A stretch of DNA of 64,000 nt from Palsa-1150 sp036490515. GTDB lineage: Bacteria; Myxococcota_A; Polyangia; Polyangiales; Polyangiaceae. The DNA lies in the NCBI GenBank assembly GCA_036490515.1, contig DASXDU010000018.1, positions 186,001-250,000 on the forward strand, given 5' to 3'. The number at the start of each line of letters is the position of its first letter. The first letter of the stretch is position 1. The translations under genes were made by a program, and so were the position numbers. The notes beneath the pieces are model-generated. The model searched no databases, was not told where the DNA came from, and saw nothing but the letters and a program-made list of their open reading frames with translations. Positions 17,439 to 25,393 of this stretch are shown piece after piece.

Positions 17439-17768
17439 GCGCCGGCTCGCGACACCGCGACGAGCAGACGCTCCAGAGAATCGTCGTCGAAGCCCGCCGG
17501 GACGCGCACCGTCGTGCCGGACGGAAACACGATCTCGAGTCGATCGGCCCCTGCGGCGCGCACGACGACCTCCCGGAACGTGGTACGCTCGGCGCGCGCG
17601 CCGAGTCGGCGGCGCCAGAGGTAGACGCGCTGCGCGTCGAGTCCGTGCTCCGCGGCGAATGCGCTCACCGGTTGCCCCGAGCGTTCCAAGGCGTGGAGCA
17701 CTTGGCGGGCGTCTTCTTCGCTCCAGCGCGCGAGTTGGAACGGGGGACAGGCTTCGAGACGTCGGCAT
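17432..17768 (-). pseudogene. tnpA: IS66 accessory protein TnpA / Orf1, apparent frameshift near the start
   Basis: The conserved helix-turn-helix begins RWSEEDARQVLHALERSG and continues to GLDAQRVYLWRRRLG, then the C-terminal LEIVFPSGTTVRVP. The only ATG inside the element at a sensible place is 17768, but it is in another frame. Removing one G (C in the coding strand) from the five-base run at 17742-17746 joins MPTSRSLSP to FQLARWSEED. The in-frame extension beyond 17842 lies outside the element and is not real coding sequence. Confidence 0.65.
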
Positions 17769-17842
17769 CGGCGTGACCTCCGGTCCCACCGCGTGCCAGA
17801 TCCGCCGGCCTCCCTTCTACACGCCGATGCCGGAGGGCTTAC

Positions 17843-17850
17843 GACCCATG
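17843..17850. repeat. 8-bp target-site duplication GACCCATG (right copy)
   Basis: Identical to 14898-14905 and abutting the outer end of the right inverted repeat. Beyond it lies what was originally the 5' flank of the MFS gene. Confidence 0.9.
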
Positions 17851-18234
17851 AGAATGCTCTACGGGCACTAATATTGGAATGCATTAGGTCTTGGCCAGTC
17901 GGGGCCTAATCATCCGCGGCCGGTGGGCGTCGGACTGGGGCGCCGATGGCAGGGGCGCGATGATCCGAAGGCAGAGCCCGTATTCGCCGAAGAACCGGAG
18001 GCCCGCTTCAGTGTGGCTCCGACTAGGGTCCGTCCGTACGATGCCGCGATCCGCGCCGCATCTCTGCACGAGTTGAACGAAGCTGCGAAAGCCTCCCCTC
18101 GCCGTCGTCTCCTCGCGCCAGGTCTGGCGACCGAGCTCAGGTTCGCACTGCGGCACAACACGCCGCAGTCGTTGAAACGGTATCGCTACAAGCACTGCGA
18201 GCGGCATCAGTGGCACCACGGCTACCGAATAACC
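17851..18234. other. 384-bp intergenic stretch, displaced MFS upstream region
   Basis: The first ~40 bp (AT-rich, including AATATTAG on the minus strand) must have been the promoter region of the MFS gene before the insertion. The rest carries overlapping open frames on both strands with no recognisable domain or ribosome site; I see no gene. Confidence 0.45.
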
Positions 18235-19452
18235 CTAACCCAAATAACTTCCCGGCGTGTCCATCTTCGCGGAAACGAAGTGGAAGAAGCACATGGAAAC
18301 CGCGCCATCTGTTAGCACGTCCCTCCAGTGAGGCGTCTTCGTGCCTGAGAACAGCACTGCGTCACCGATGCCCAATCGTACCGAGTGCGTCTCCCTCCGA
18401 AGCGTCATGTTCAATGGCCACGCGTCGACGACTCCGCGATCTGGCTCCATGTCAACGCAAAGCGAAACGTTCCAACGGCAGTGGTCACGGTCAACATGGC
18501 GCTCAAGAACCGCACCGGGTCTGTACCGCCTGAGCCACGTGTAGGATGGCCGGACCGGTTCGCCGACGATCGCGGTGACCAACGGCGCGAGCTGGCGCAG
18601 CCATACCAAGCACATGGCCTCCCCACACACCCCGTCCCTCAGACCGGGCACTTGCTCGACATCGAGCTCAAACTGGCCACCGCGACGCAGGGCACGTGCG
18701 TGGCGACGCATGGCGGCTGCATGAAGCGGGCTCAGCATACCTCGAATCACGACATAGCCGGCCTGGTCAAGTTGCGCCCGTAGAGACTGAACGTGCTCTC
18801 GGCATGCTGTGCGTACCGTTGGCAGGAGTACGTGACTTGCGCGCATTGCGAGTTGCATCTTCAGCGAGAGCCCGCCGGCGCTCCGCGGGCTCTCGACCAA
18901 ACAAGCGATCTGCCGCCGTGTGTCTTCGTTCAGCGACACTGGTTGCCATATCCCAACGCCCGGGTGTTGGACCCAAAGTACCGACGGCGGTAAGCCCGGC
19001 AACGCTTCGCACGCGACGCTCCTGCGGAGCTGGCGCCCAAGAATGCGCTCCACAAGCGCTATATCGTCCAGTTCTAGCGTCGGCCGAGGCCCGAGCTCGA
19101 AAGCGTAGGATGGGTTTAGCTGGAGACCTTCGGTCACCTCGAGCCCCATTTCGGTATCACGCGGGAGAAGAGCCGTAAGTTCGTCGCTCAGGTCACACGA
19201 GAATGGTGGCGGAACCACAGGGACCTCGTCCAGCGTGATCACGAGCCCGCGGGCGCAAGCTGTTGCCATCGTTTCCTCTGACGCGTTGATAGTGATCGGG
19301 CCCCCGGGTTCAGCCTCTCCCATTTGGCGTACGAGCCACAGCAGCAACTCCCGTGAGCCCTCGAGGCGAAACTTCTCGATGGGTCGGTCGGCCCGCCGGG
19401 TTTCACAGGTGACCTCAAGCCGAATTGTTGGATTCAAAATGCGATGGTCCAT
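18235..19452 (-). CDS. 2OG-Fe(II) oxygenase-like protein with unknown N-terminal domain (405 aa)
   Basis: The C-terminal ~180 residues look like a prolyl-hydroxylase-type 2-oxoglutarate oxygenase: GYVVIRGMLSP opens the domain, and iron ligands are likely H319 and D321 (LERHVDRDH) and H375 (KTPHWRD). The N-terminal ~210 residues are unrecognised; a region near 130-205 (LWVQHPGVGIWQPVSLNED) may bind a partner or peptide. The ATG at 19452 is chosen over a TTG at 19476. It is divergent from the cupin-peptide-radical SAM operon, and peptide hydroxylation is the obvious inferred role. GC and codon use are lower than in the flanking core genes. Confidence 0.75.
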   Translation of the reverse strand: MDHRILNPTIRLEVTCETRRADRPIEKFRLEGSRELLLWLVRQMGEAEPGGPITINASEETMATACARGLVITLDEVPVVPPPFSCDLSDELTALLPRDTEMGLEVTEGLQLNPSYAFELGPRPTLELDDIALVERILGRQLRRSVACEALPGLPPSVLWVQHPGVGIWQPVSLNEDTRRQIACLVESPRSAGGLSLKMQLAMRASHVLLPTVRTACREHVQSLRAQLDQAGYVVIRGMLSPLHAAAMRRHARALRRGGQFELDVEQVPGLRDGVCGEAMCLVWLRQLAPLVTAIVGEPVRPSYTWLRRYRPGAVLERHVDRDHCRWNVSLCVDMEPDRGVVDAWPLNMTLRRETHSVRLGIGDAVLFSGTKTPHWRDVLTDGAVSMCFFHFVSAKMDTPGSYLG

Positions 19453-19707
19453 GCGTATGCCCGGTTCCGGTTGCAACTAGCTTAGGCGCGCAACCTCTAG
19501 CCTCCGTACGGTCGCGGTACCGACCCCATCTAGGTAGCTGGCGGACCAAAAGCTCGTCAACACTCCGCTGACCGCGCGCGCGACGGCAGGCTCAGCCGGC
19601 TCCCGGGGCGTTGTTTGCTAGGAACGGCACCCACACATGGCGCGTGTTGTATTTCGCGAGCTTTGCCGTCGCTGAAGCTCTGGAAATGATGGCGGTTTGC
19701 CCACTGT

Positions 19708-21141
19708 GTGCCATCGCGCAGCGAACGAACCACGTGGGTCTATCGAGTGGCCGCTTCAGACTTGCGGCCGCACTCGGAAGCGGGCATCCTGCTGCGCAAG
19801 CGGGAGGGGCAGCGCGTGGATAGGCAATGGACCCAGGCGGATCATCTCTGCGTCGGGAACCGGCTCCTGTACTTCGCTCGAGAGTTGGAGCGACGTTGGC
19901 GCGCGGCGGACTACGACTTCAATGTGTTTCCCGAGCTCGCGGCCAACCAGCTCCGACTCGCAGATCTTTCGGGCGCGCTAACCTACGACGCGTGCGTCGA
20001 GTGGGCCATGCGCGCGGGGAGCCTGCCCTCGCAGCTTGACCCTACCGGCCGCTTTGGGGACGTGCCGTATACCGTCGTTCGCGAGGCGCATCTACTGGTG
20101 CAGCTGATTTTCTGGCGCGACAGCTTTTCCTCGGTACACGGGCACGGCTTCTCCGGCGCATTCGCAGTGATCACCGGAGGCGTTCTGCAGGCGCGGTACA
20201 CCTTCGATGTCGGCGAGCGCATTTGCGATGACGTGTTGGTCGGCGAACTTCGACGCACCGACGTAGACCTCCTCTCGCCGGGTTGCGTCGCGCCGATTCG
20301 GCATGGCAGCGCGGGCATACACGGCGTATTCCATTTCGCCCGGCCCACGGTGGTTGTCGTCGTGAGGGCTAACCATGACGCTAGCGCCGAGCGCGAGAGG
20401 CCTCTCCAATATTTCTCGCCGGGGCTGGCGTACTCAACGTCGGGGTGCACGGAGTCCTCCGAGAGGCGCATTCAGCTCGCGAGGTTTCTGCTCGCGACTC
20501 GTGGCGGAGCTACTGAACTGGTGCCTGCGCTGCTGCGCATGAGCACGCCGCTGGAGGTCGTCCGCATACTCCACGAAGAATGCTTTCCTTCGATGGCGCG
20601 CGATGCGTTCCGACGACTTGCGCAAGTGGCGGCCCCGGCAATTCATCCCGCCGTGGCTAGCCGCCTGGACCGATTCGTTGCGAACCGCTCACTCGAGTCA
20701 GCGGCGCGTACTCTTCTGCGTAGCGTCTCCCAAGACGACCATCGGCTCCTTCTCGCCTGCGCGCTCTTCGAACTGTCCGCAGCGGAGACACGACGACTGG
20801 TAGAGGAGTGGCCGCGTCCGAGTCGGGAACCCTTCGCCCTTGTAGATGCCCTGGTAGCGCTCGCACACGCCTGTCTCGATCGATCGGTCAAATCCGACGC
20901 GTTGGCCCGCTACGTCTTCGCGCAGCGCATTGTAGGTACGCCCGCACCGCAGATCGCGGCGCGCATCTCCACGAAACATGGTGTTGCCCTCGCCGACGTC
21001 ACACTGGCCGTGGACCGACTTCTGGCGTCCCCTGATAGTCACATGATTCGGTCTCTCAGCGTCTTCGCTGAGTCCCTTTTGCACACTTCTGCGCAGCACA
21101 TCCAAACAGCACAACCAGAATCGACTGAAAGGAAGCGATAG
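19708..21141 (+). CDS. cupin-fold protein of the RiPP locus (about 477 aa)
   Basis: A cupin-like core lies at ~125-220: FSSVHGHGFSGAFAVITGG (H144, H146) then GIHGVFHFARPTVVVVVRAN (H205, H209). This resembles cysteine-dioxygenase-type cupins that hold a metal with three His. The C-terminal ~250 residues are helical and unrecognised. It may modify the peptide oxidatively or bind it; that is inference. The start is uncertain (GTG at 19708 used; other GTG codons follow at 19733-19755). Its stop codon is separated by one base from the ATG of the small peptide gene, indicating an operon. Confidence 0.7.
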   Translation: MPSRSERTTWVYRVAASDLRPHSEAGILLRKREGQRVDRQWTQADHLCVGNRLLYFARELERRWRAADYDFNVFPELAANQLRLADLSGALTYDACVEWAMRAGSLPSQLDPTGRFGDVPYTVVREAHLLVQLIFWRDSFSSVHGHGFSGAFAVITGGVLQARYTFDVGERICDDVLVGELRRTDVDLLSPGCVAPIRHGSAGIHGVFHFARPTVVVVVRANHDASAERERPLQYFSPGLAYSTSGCTESSERRIQLARFLLATRGGATELVPALLRMSTPLEVVRILHEECFPSMARDAFRRLAQVAAPAIHPAVASRLDRFVANRSLESAARTLLRSVSQDDHRLLLACALFELSAAETRRLVEEWPRPSREPFALVDALVALAHACLDRSVKSDALARYVFAQRIVGTPAPQIAARISTKHGVALADVTLAVDRLLASPDSHMIRSLSVFAESLLHTSAQHIQTAQPESTERKR

Positions 21142-21142
21142 C

Positions 21143-21310
21143 ATGGATATCCCGAACGAAGCCACCATCGACGTAGCGGGGCTTGACCTCGAGAAGCTGG
21201 ACAGACTGGAGAGCTCGGCGGTCCGCGATGCGATCAAGTCCGTCCTCGCGCAAGATAAGGAGCAGGACAGCAGCTCCCTGCACAACCAGCACAGCCTGGA
21301 CCCGCTGTAG
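21143..21310 (+). CDS. putative RiPP precursor peptide, FxsA-like leader, His-only core (55 aa)
   Basis: ATG at 21143 with ribosome site AGGAAG 7 nt upstream, one base after the cupin stop; stop TAG at 21308-21310. The leader-like part (residues ~9-35) reads IDVAGLDLEKLDRLES then SAVRDAIKSVL, the pattern of FxsA precursors that pair with FxsB radical SAM enzymes. The tail is polar and ends HNQHSLDPL. FxsA peptides end with an Fx(S)xx motif; here Phe, Trp and Tyr are absent from the whole core, and His is the only aromatic side chain (two Hxx units, HNQ and HSL). I infer that His ring carbons or nitrogens are crosslinked to the third residue. It is too short to appear in a 60-codon ORF scan. 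Confidence 0.75.
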   Translation: MDIPNEATIDVAGLDLEKLDRLESSAVRDAIKSVLAQDKEQDSSSLHNQHSLDPL

Positions 21311-21430
21311 CCAGCATCATCGAGTCGCCGCGACACCCCGACACTCGCCGGAGCGCGTCGCGGCGACGCAACTTCAACGCAGCTTGCCGGCTGGCAGTGA
21401 GCAAACCACGTCATGTCCGAAGGTGTACAA

Positions 21431-22570
21431 ATGACGCCAATCCACAGTTTTATCGTCAAGGTCGGCAGCCGTTGCAACCTGAACTGCTCGTACTGTTACG
21501 TCTATAATCGTGCCGACAGCAACTGGAAGACTCAGCCGAAGTTGATGTCCCAAGAGACCATGCACCGTCTCGCAATACGCATTCGCGAGCACTGTCAAGA
21601 ACATGGCCGGACGTCGACCTCGATTTCGCTACACGGGGGCGAGCCGCTGATGGGAGGACTCAACCACCTGAGGAGCTTCGTGCAAACGTTCGAGGATACG
21701 TTCCGTCAAACGGGCATCCGCGTCGGTTTTGGCATGCAGACCAACGGTCTTCTGCTTTCCGAGGAGATACTGGATTTCTGCCTCGCTCACGGCGTCCGCT
21801 TCGGAATCAGCCTGGACGGTCCACCTCGGATCAACGACATACATCGGCGTGACCTTCTCGGCCGCGGGACGAGTGCCCGGCTTGAGGACCGCTTGCGTGT
21901 TGCCACGTCGGAGCGCTATTCAAAGATAGCAGCCGGCTTCCTGATCGTTTCGAATGTCACCCAGGACCCGGTCTCAATTCTTGATTATGCCGCTTCCTGG
22001 CATCCTCCCGGCGTCGATTTTCTTCTGCCCCACGACAACCACGACCGCCTGCCGCCGGGGAAGGCTGCGTTTCAGTCTACCGAATACGGCGAATGGCTCG
22101 TGCGCCTGTACGACCACTGGATGAGCAGGCACAGCGGCATTCGCATCCGCCTATTTACCAGCCTTCTGCGACTGCTATTTAACGGCCGGTCGCAAGTTGA
22201 GACGGTTGGCCTTACGCCGGCAGATTTCATCGTCGTCGAAACGAACGGGGACGTCGAGGCGCTGGACGCGCTGAAGTCGACGTTCCACGGTGCTACCAAG
22301 CTAGGGTTCAACGTCTTCGAGCACAGCTTCGATGAGGTGGCTAGCCATGTCGGTTACGTATCTCGTACCCTTGGGGCCGCCTCTCTCTGCGCCACGTGTC
22401 AGTCGTGCTCAATGGTGTCTGTCTGCGGTGGAGGCTACATTCCTACGCGATACGCTCAGTCAAATGGCTTTGACAACCCAAGCGTGTATTGCCACGACCT
22501 TCAACGTATCATTCGCCACATGTCGTCGACGGTCAAACGTCAGCTCACGGTGGCAGGGGTTACAGCGTGA
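21431..22570 (+). CDS. fxsB-like: FxsB-family radical SAM/SPASM peptide maturase (379 aa)
   Basis: The radical SAM cluster motif CNLNCSYC is at residues 15-22 (Cx3Cx2C), followed by the family hallmark YVYNRADSNWKTQP, LHGGEPL, QTNGLLL, GISLDGPPRINDIHRR, FLLPHDNHDRLPPG and VVETNGDVEALDALK. The SPASM-type auxiliary cluster region has LCATCQSC and VCGGGYIPTRY, then GFDNPSVYCHDL. FxsB enzymes form three-residue cyclophanes in a short peptide. ATG 21431 with GAAGGTG upstream is preferred; ATG 21413 is an alternative. It begins 120 bp after the precursor and overlaps the next gene by 4 nt (GTGA). Confidence 0.92.
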   Translation: MTPIHSFIVKVGSRCNLNCSYCYVYNRADSNWKTQPKLMSQETMHRLAIRIREHCQEHGRTSTSISLHGGEPLMGGLNHLRSFVQTFEDTFRQTGIRVGFGMQTNGLLLSEEILDFCLAHGVRFGISLDGPPRINDIHRRDLLGRGTSARLEDRLRVATSERYSKIAAGFLIVSNVTQDPVSILDYAASWHPPGVDFLLPHDNHDRLPPGKAAFQSTEYGEWLVRLYDHWMSRHSGIRIRLFTSLLRLLFNGRSQVETVGLTPADFIVVETNGDVEALDALKSTFHGATKLGFNVFEHSFDEVASHVGYVSRTLGAASLCATCQSCSMVSVCGGGYIPTRYAQSNGFDNPSVYCHDLQRIIRHMSSTVKRQLTVAGVTA

Positions 22571-23775
22571 ACTCCACGTTTGTAGTGCGCTCATTGGCAG
22601 ACGGAGGCGACGAGGCTTGGCGCGTGAGACAAGCGCTTAGGCTCCTCGGTTGTCTCCCTTGGGAGCAGTCGTCGGTCTTCCGAGATCTCGGTATGCGCAC
22701 CCTGGTGGACTCTGCGACGCCATTTCTCTGGCATCACGTGCAGCAGCACCTAGCTGGCATGGGGTCCGCCTCAAGCTACGTGAAGCTGCATCTGTTCGAC
22801 AGCCTTTTCGACGTCTTGCCCGATCACTTTTCCGTGGCGACAAGTGGATTGGCGAGCCCGATTGTTTTGCCCTCACTTGGCCTGAGCGTGGCCGGCGCCC
22901 AGCTTGAGCTGAGAAAAATCGGCGTTCAGCGTGTTCAAATCAAGGCGCAAGACGGAGAATGGTCAGGACTCATCGGGCAGGTTCCGGTAACGATGCGGTG
23001 CGATAGGGCTCGACTCCCGGAGCTGGGTAGCTTTGCGCTTGCGGCCAGAGGTTGCGGGATTGCTGGCGACGTCGGCCTGGAGGACCCCCTGGAGGGAGGG
23101 GCTGCCGCCTTAGCCCAGGACGTTTCTCGCGCCGCGGCCGTCATCAGGGCGACCGATCCGGAGATGTACGAGCGGCTTCGCTTGCGGACACGGTGGTTCG
23201 TTCCACTGGAGGTGATGGGGCCCTCGACGCACCGATCTCTCACCGTCCGATCCATGCCCAGCTGCATGTTTCTGAGTCGCAACACTACGGTGGAGCGACT
23301 CTCGGAGGCGATTGTGCATGAATTGTCGCATGCTGAGCTGAATGTCATGATGGACAGCAAGCCGCTGTTTAGCGATGCGTTCAGGAACGAGCGATTTTAT
23401 TCGCCGTGGAGGCCTGATCCGCGGCCGCTATTCGGAGTGCTTCATGCCATTTATGTGTTTACACAGGTGGCCGAGTTTCAAAAGTTGCTCCGAGAACGGC
23501 AAGCATCGACTCCGGGTGAGAACTCCGACGTGGGACGCCGGCTCGCGGACGGCCTTGCCAGACTGCGGACGGCTCGCCGACAAGTTCCACCCCACGCTCT
23601 TACTGCGGCCGGGCGCGCTCTCATGGACGAATGCTCGGCGCGCGCGACCGCGGTAGAGCAGTCGGTTGTCGCCTTGCCGCCAATGTGGGGGCCCGTGAGC
23701 GAGCACTTCGACGCCTGGGCGAAAGCTAACCCGGTGGAAGCGCGCGCCGCGACGGACCCGCGACTCCTCGCGTGA
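22567..23775 (+). CDS. HExxH-type peptide beta-hydroxylase-like protein (402 aa)
   Basis: The motif HELSH is at residues 251-255 (AIVHELSHAELN), followed by the family signature WRPDPRPLFGVLHAIYVF near 281-298 with a likely third ligand H293. This combination marks the HExxH proteins that accompany FxsB enzymes; some members are known as alpha-ketoglutarate-dependent peptide beta-hydroxylases rather than proteases. The N-terminal ~230 residues are helical with no clear domain. The GTG start at 22567 shares bases with the radical SAM stop, so the two are translationally coupled. A peptide of this locus would therefore be both crosslinked and hydroxylated (inference). Confidence 0.85.
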   Translation: MNSTFVVRSLADGGDEAWRVRQALRLLGCLPWEQSSVFRDLGMRTLVDSATPFLWHHVQQHLAGMGSASSYVKLHLFDSLFDVLPDHFSVATSGLASPIVLPSLGLSVAGAQLELRKIGVQRVQIKAQDGEWSGLIGQVPVTMRCDRARLPELGSFALAARGCGIAGDVGLEDPLEGGAAALAQDVSRAAAVIRATDPEMYERLRLRTRWFVPLEVMGPSTHRSLTVRSMPSCMFLSRNTTVERLSEAIVHELSHAELNVMMDSKPLFSDAFRNERFYSPWRPDPRPLFGVLHAIYVFTQVAEFQKLLRERQASTPGENSDVGRRLADGLARLRTARRQVPPHALTAAGRALMDECSARATAVEQSVVALPPMWGPVSEHFDAWAKANPVEARAATDPRLLA

Positions 23776-23798
23776 GCGAGGCCCTTTCGTGAGCGGTA

Positions 23799-23823
23799 GT
23801 GCTCGAGCTCTGGCTCGAGGCAC
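23799..23823. terminator. hairpin after the RiPP operon
   Basis: GTGCTCGAGC, loop TCTG, GCTCGAGGCAC: ten paired bases with one bulge, 23 nt after the HExxH stop codon. No T-run follows, as with other terminators in this genome. Confidence 0.5.
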
Positions 23824-23965
23824 GTCTCGACGTCATAACTCGAAGTAGGCGGGCTTGCTTATTTTGAGTGCCGCCATGGCCCGAGTAGTGCGCAGAGAGC
23901 CTTCGGCGGGTGTCAATGGTGTGGAAGCGGGTTCGGAAATCTCTTGGTACCGAGGAGCGTTCGGA

Positions 23966-24661
23966 ATGCTGGACAGAAGCGTGCGGACCGGGAGATTAGT
24001 CCTGCGCACATGGCGGGATGCGGACCTCGAACTGTTCGCCCGGCTGGCTGCTGATGTCGAGGTGATGCGTTACTCCGTCAAGCACTTGACGCGGGCGGAA
24101 AGCGAGAGCGAGTTCAATTGCGTCCGCGAACATTGGGCTCAGAACGGCTTTGGTCTCTGGGCCGTCGAGGTCCCCGGCGTTCATGCGTTCATCGGGTTCG
24201 TAGGCCTCAATAGGCTGTCGCGCTGTCCGGGTCAGCGATTTACACCGTGCGTAGAGATAGGCTGGCGATTGTTTCGGGAGTATTGGGGATTCGGCTATGC
24301 GACAGAAGGCGCGGCGGTGGCGCTGGAGGATGCGCGCGGCACAGTGAATATCGGCGAGGTGGTAGCGTTCACGGCGGCGAAAAACCTACGCTCTCGTCGA
24401 GTGATGGAGCGGATCGGCATGATCTACGATGCCGCGGAGGACTTTGAGTACATTGCGTTTCCCCCTGGACATCCTCACCGTGCACACGTGCTCTTTAGGA
24501 TGGGTAGGATTCCGTCGGCCCCGCGGGAAGACACTCAGGGGTCGTCGGGACTGAGCAAGGAGGGCCAGCTGAAGACTGGGGAACGAAGCGCGCGTAGCGC
24601 GACGTGGACGCGGCTTCGCGGGGCGGGTAGCTCGGGTCCGGGCGTCCAGAACTCGGGCTAG
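23966..24661 (+). CDS. GNAT family N-acetyltransferase, RimJ/RimL type (231 aa)
   Basis: RTGRLVLRTWRDADLELFARLAADVEVMRYS is the usual start of RimJ/RimL-like acetyltransferases; EIGWRLFREYWGFGYATEGAAVAL is the acetyl-CoA loop, and NLRSRRVMERIGM the C-terminal signature. A GAGGAG ribosome site precedes the ATG at 23966; a frame open from 23855 is rejected. The last ~50 residues are a Ser/Gly/Arg-rich tail beyond the normal fold end. It lies 142 bp after the hairpin that closes the RiPP operon, on the same strand; acetylation of the peptide is possible but unproven. Confidence 0.85.
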   Translation: MLDRSVRTGRLVLRTWRDADLELFARLAADVEVMRYSVKHLTRAESESEFNCVREHWAQNGFGLWAVEVPGVHAFIGFVGLNRLSRCPGQRFTPCVEIGWRLFREYWGFGYATEGAAVALEDARGTVNIGEVVAFTAAKNLRSRRVMERIGMIYDAAEDFEYIAFPPGHPHRAHVLFRMGRIPSAPREDTQGSSGLSKEGQLKTGERSARSATWTRLRGAGSSGPGVQNSG

Positions 24662-24878
24662 CTCATGAGCTACGCCCTGCCAGCGTGGACCGGATGAAAG
24701 GTGCCCGGCGTGTTTCGATAGACCAGTCGGTGACGCGGGGCAAGGTGCGAACCACACCGCAAGATGCTTCGCCGGACGTCGCTTCCTGTGCGACGCTGCG
24801 AGCACTCAGCTCAGGGAGTTATGCGCATCCGTTGGTGGAACGTCGAGCCGCGTTCTCGCCGTCGGATGCCAGCAACGG
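24662..24878. other. gap before the transposase relic
   Basis: No gene is supported. Open frames on both strands are short and Arg/Pro-rich, the signature of GC-rich non-coding DNA. With the relic that follows, the DNA from 24662 to 25393 holds no functional gene. Confidence 0.4.
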
Positions 24879-25345
24879 TCAGCAGCGGCGGCCGAGGGTG
24901 AGTTCGCGGAAGCGGTTCGCGTCGAGGCGGCTGCGCACGTCGTCGTGGGTGAGGGTCTTCGCCCAGCGCAATGTGGGGAGGTTGAGCAGATGATGCTCGG
25001 GCCAGTCGGGGAGCAGGCGGAGGACGTGACGCAGGTGCGCCCAGGGCTCGAGGTCGCAGACGCGACGGGAGGAGGAGAGCCACGGCGACGAGGCAGTCGG
25101 CGACATCGCGATGCGCTTCGAGTGGCTCGAGTTCGGCGCTCGGCACCGTCGTGGTCGAGGTCGCGAACCTGGCGCGGAGCGCCTTCGCGGCGGGCGTCTG
25201 CGAGCAAGATCTTCGCGGGACTCTGGGACGACGGCTCCGACGCGGCCGCAGTCGCCGCTCCCGTGCGGCTGCCCGCCGACGAAATCAAGACGGGGCAGAG
25301 CGAGGTAGTTACTCTGGTGTCGTCTGCCGCCAAGTTCGTCCACAC
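24879..25345 (-). pseudogene. decayed C-terminal fragment of an IS66-type transposase
   Basis: Read leftward, RVCDLEPWAHLRHVLRLLPDWPEHHLLNLPTLRWAKTL resembles the C-terminal tail of IS66 transposases (the family pattern is L-E-P-W/F-A-Y-L-R-D-V-L, then a Leu-rich segment and a Trp). Upstream in the same gene the meaning passes into another frame (VADCLVAVALLLP), so at least one frameshift is present. No terminal repeats were found. It is unrelated in position to the IS66 copy at 14906-17842. Confidence 0.5.
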
Positions 25346-25393
25346 GGGTTTGCGCGCGTTGCGAGCCGGGGGACGCTAACCTTGGCGCATCCC

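Larger units (their letters stand above)
14906..17842 (-). mobile_element. IS66-family element, 2937 bp, with passenger gene and decayed transposition genes
   Basis: The ends are defined by inverted repeats: the left end starts GTAACCCCTCCGGGATCGGC and the right end, read inward, starts GTAAGCCCTCCGGCATCGGC; 20 of the first 22 positions agree. Perfect 8-bp duplications GACCCATG flank it. Inside are tnpA, tnpB and tnpC on the minus strand and one unrelated ORF (14989-15453) on the plus strand. tnpA appears frameshifted and tnpC lacks its first catalytic region, so the copy is probably unable to move on its own, yet the intact duplications show it was mobile when it landed here. Confidence 0.9.

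Noticed and set aside
17884..18219. 111-codon minus frame beyond the IS66 element
   Set aside because: No ribosome site, no domain, and a competing plus-strand frame of similar quality.
22567..23775. Zinc protease for leader removal
   Set aside because: HExxH alone would fit, but the WRPDPRPL region and the partner enzyme match the FxsB-associated HExxH family, some members of which are hydroxylases. A protease role is kept only as a minor alternative.
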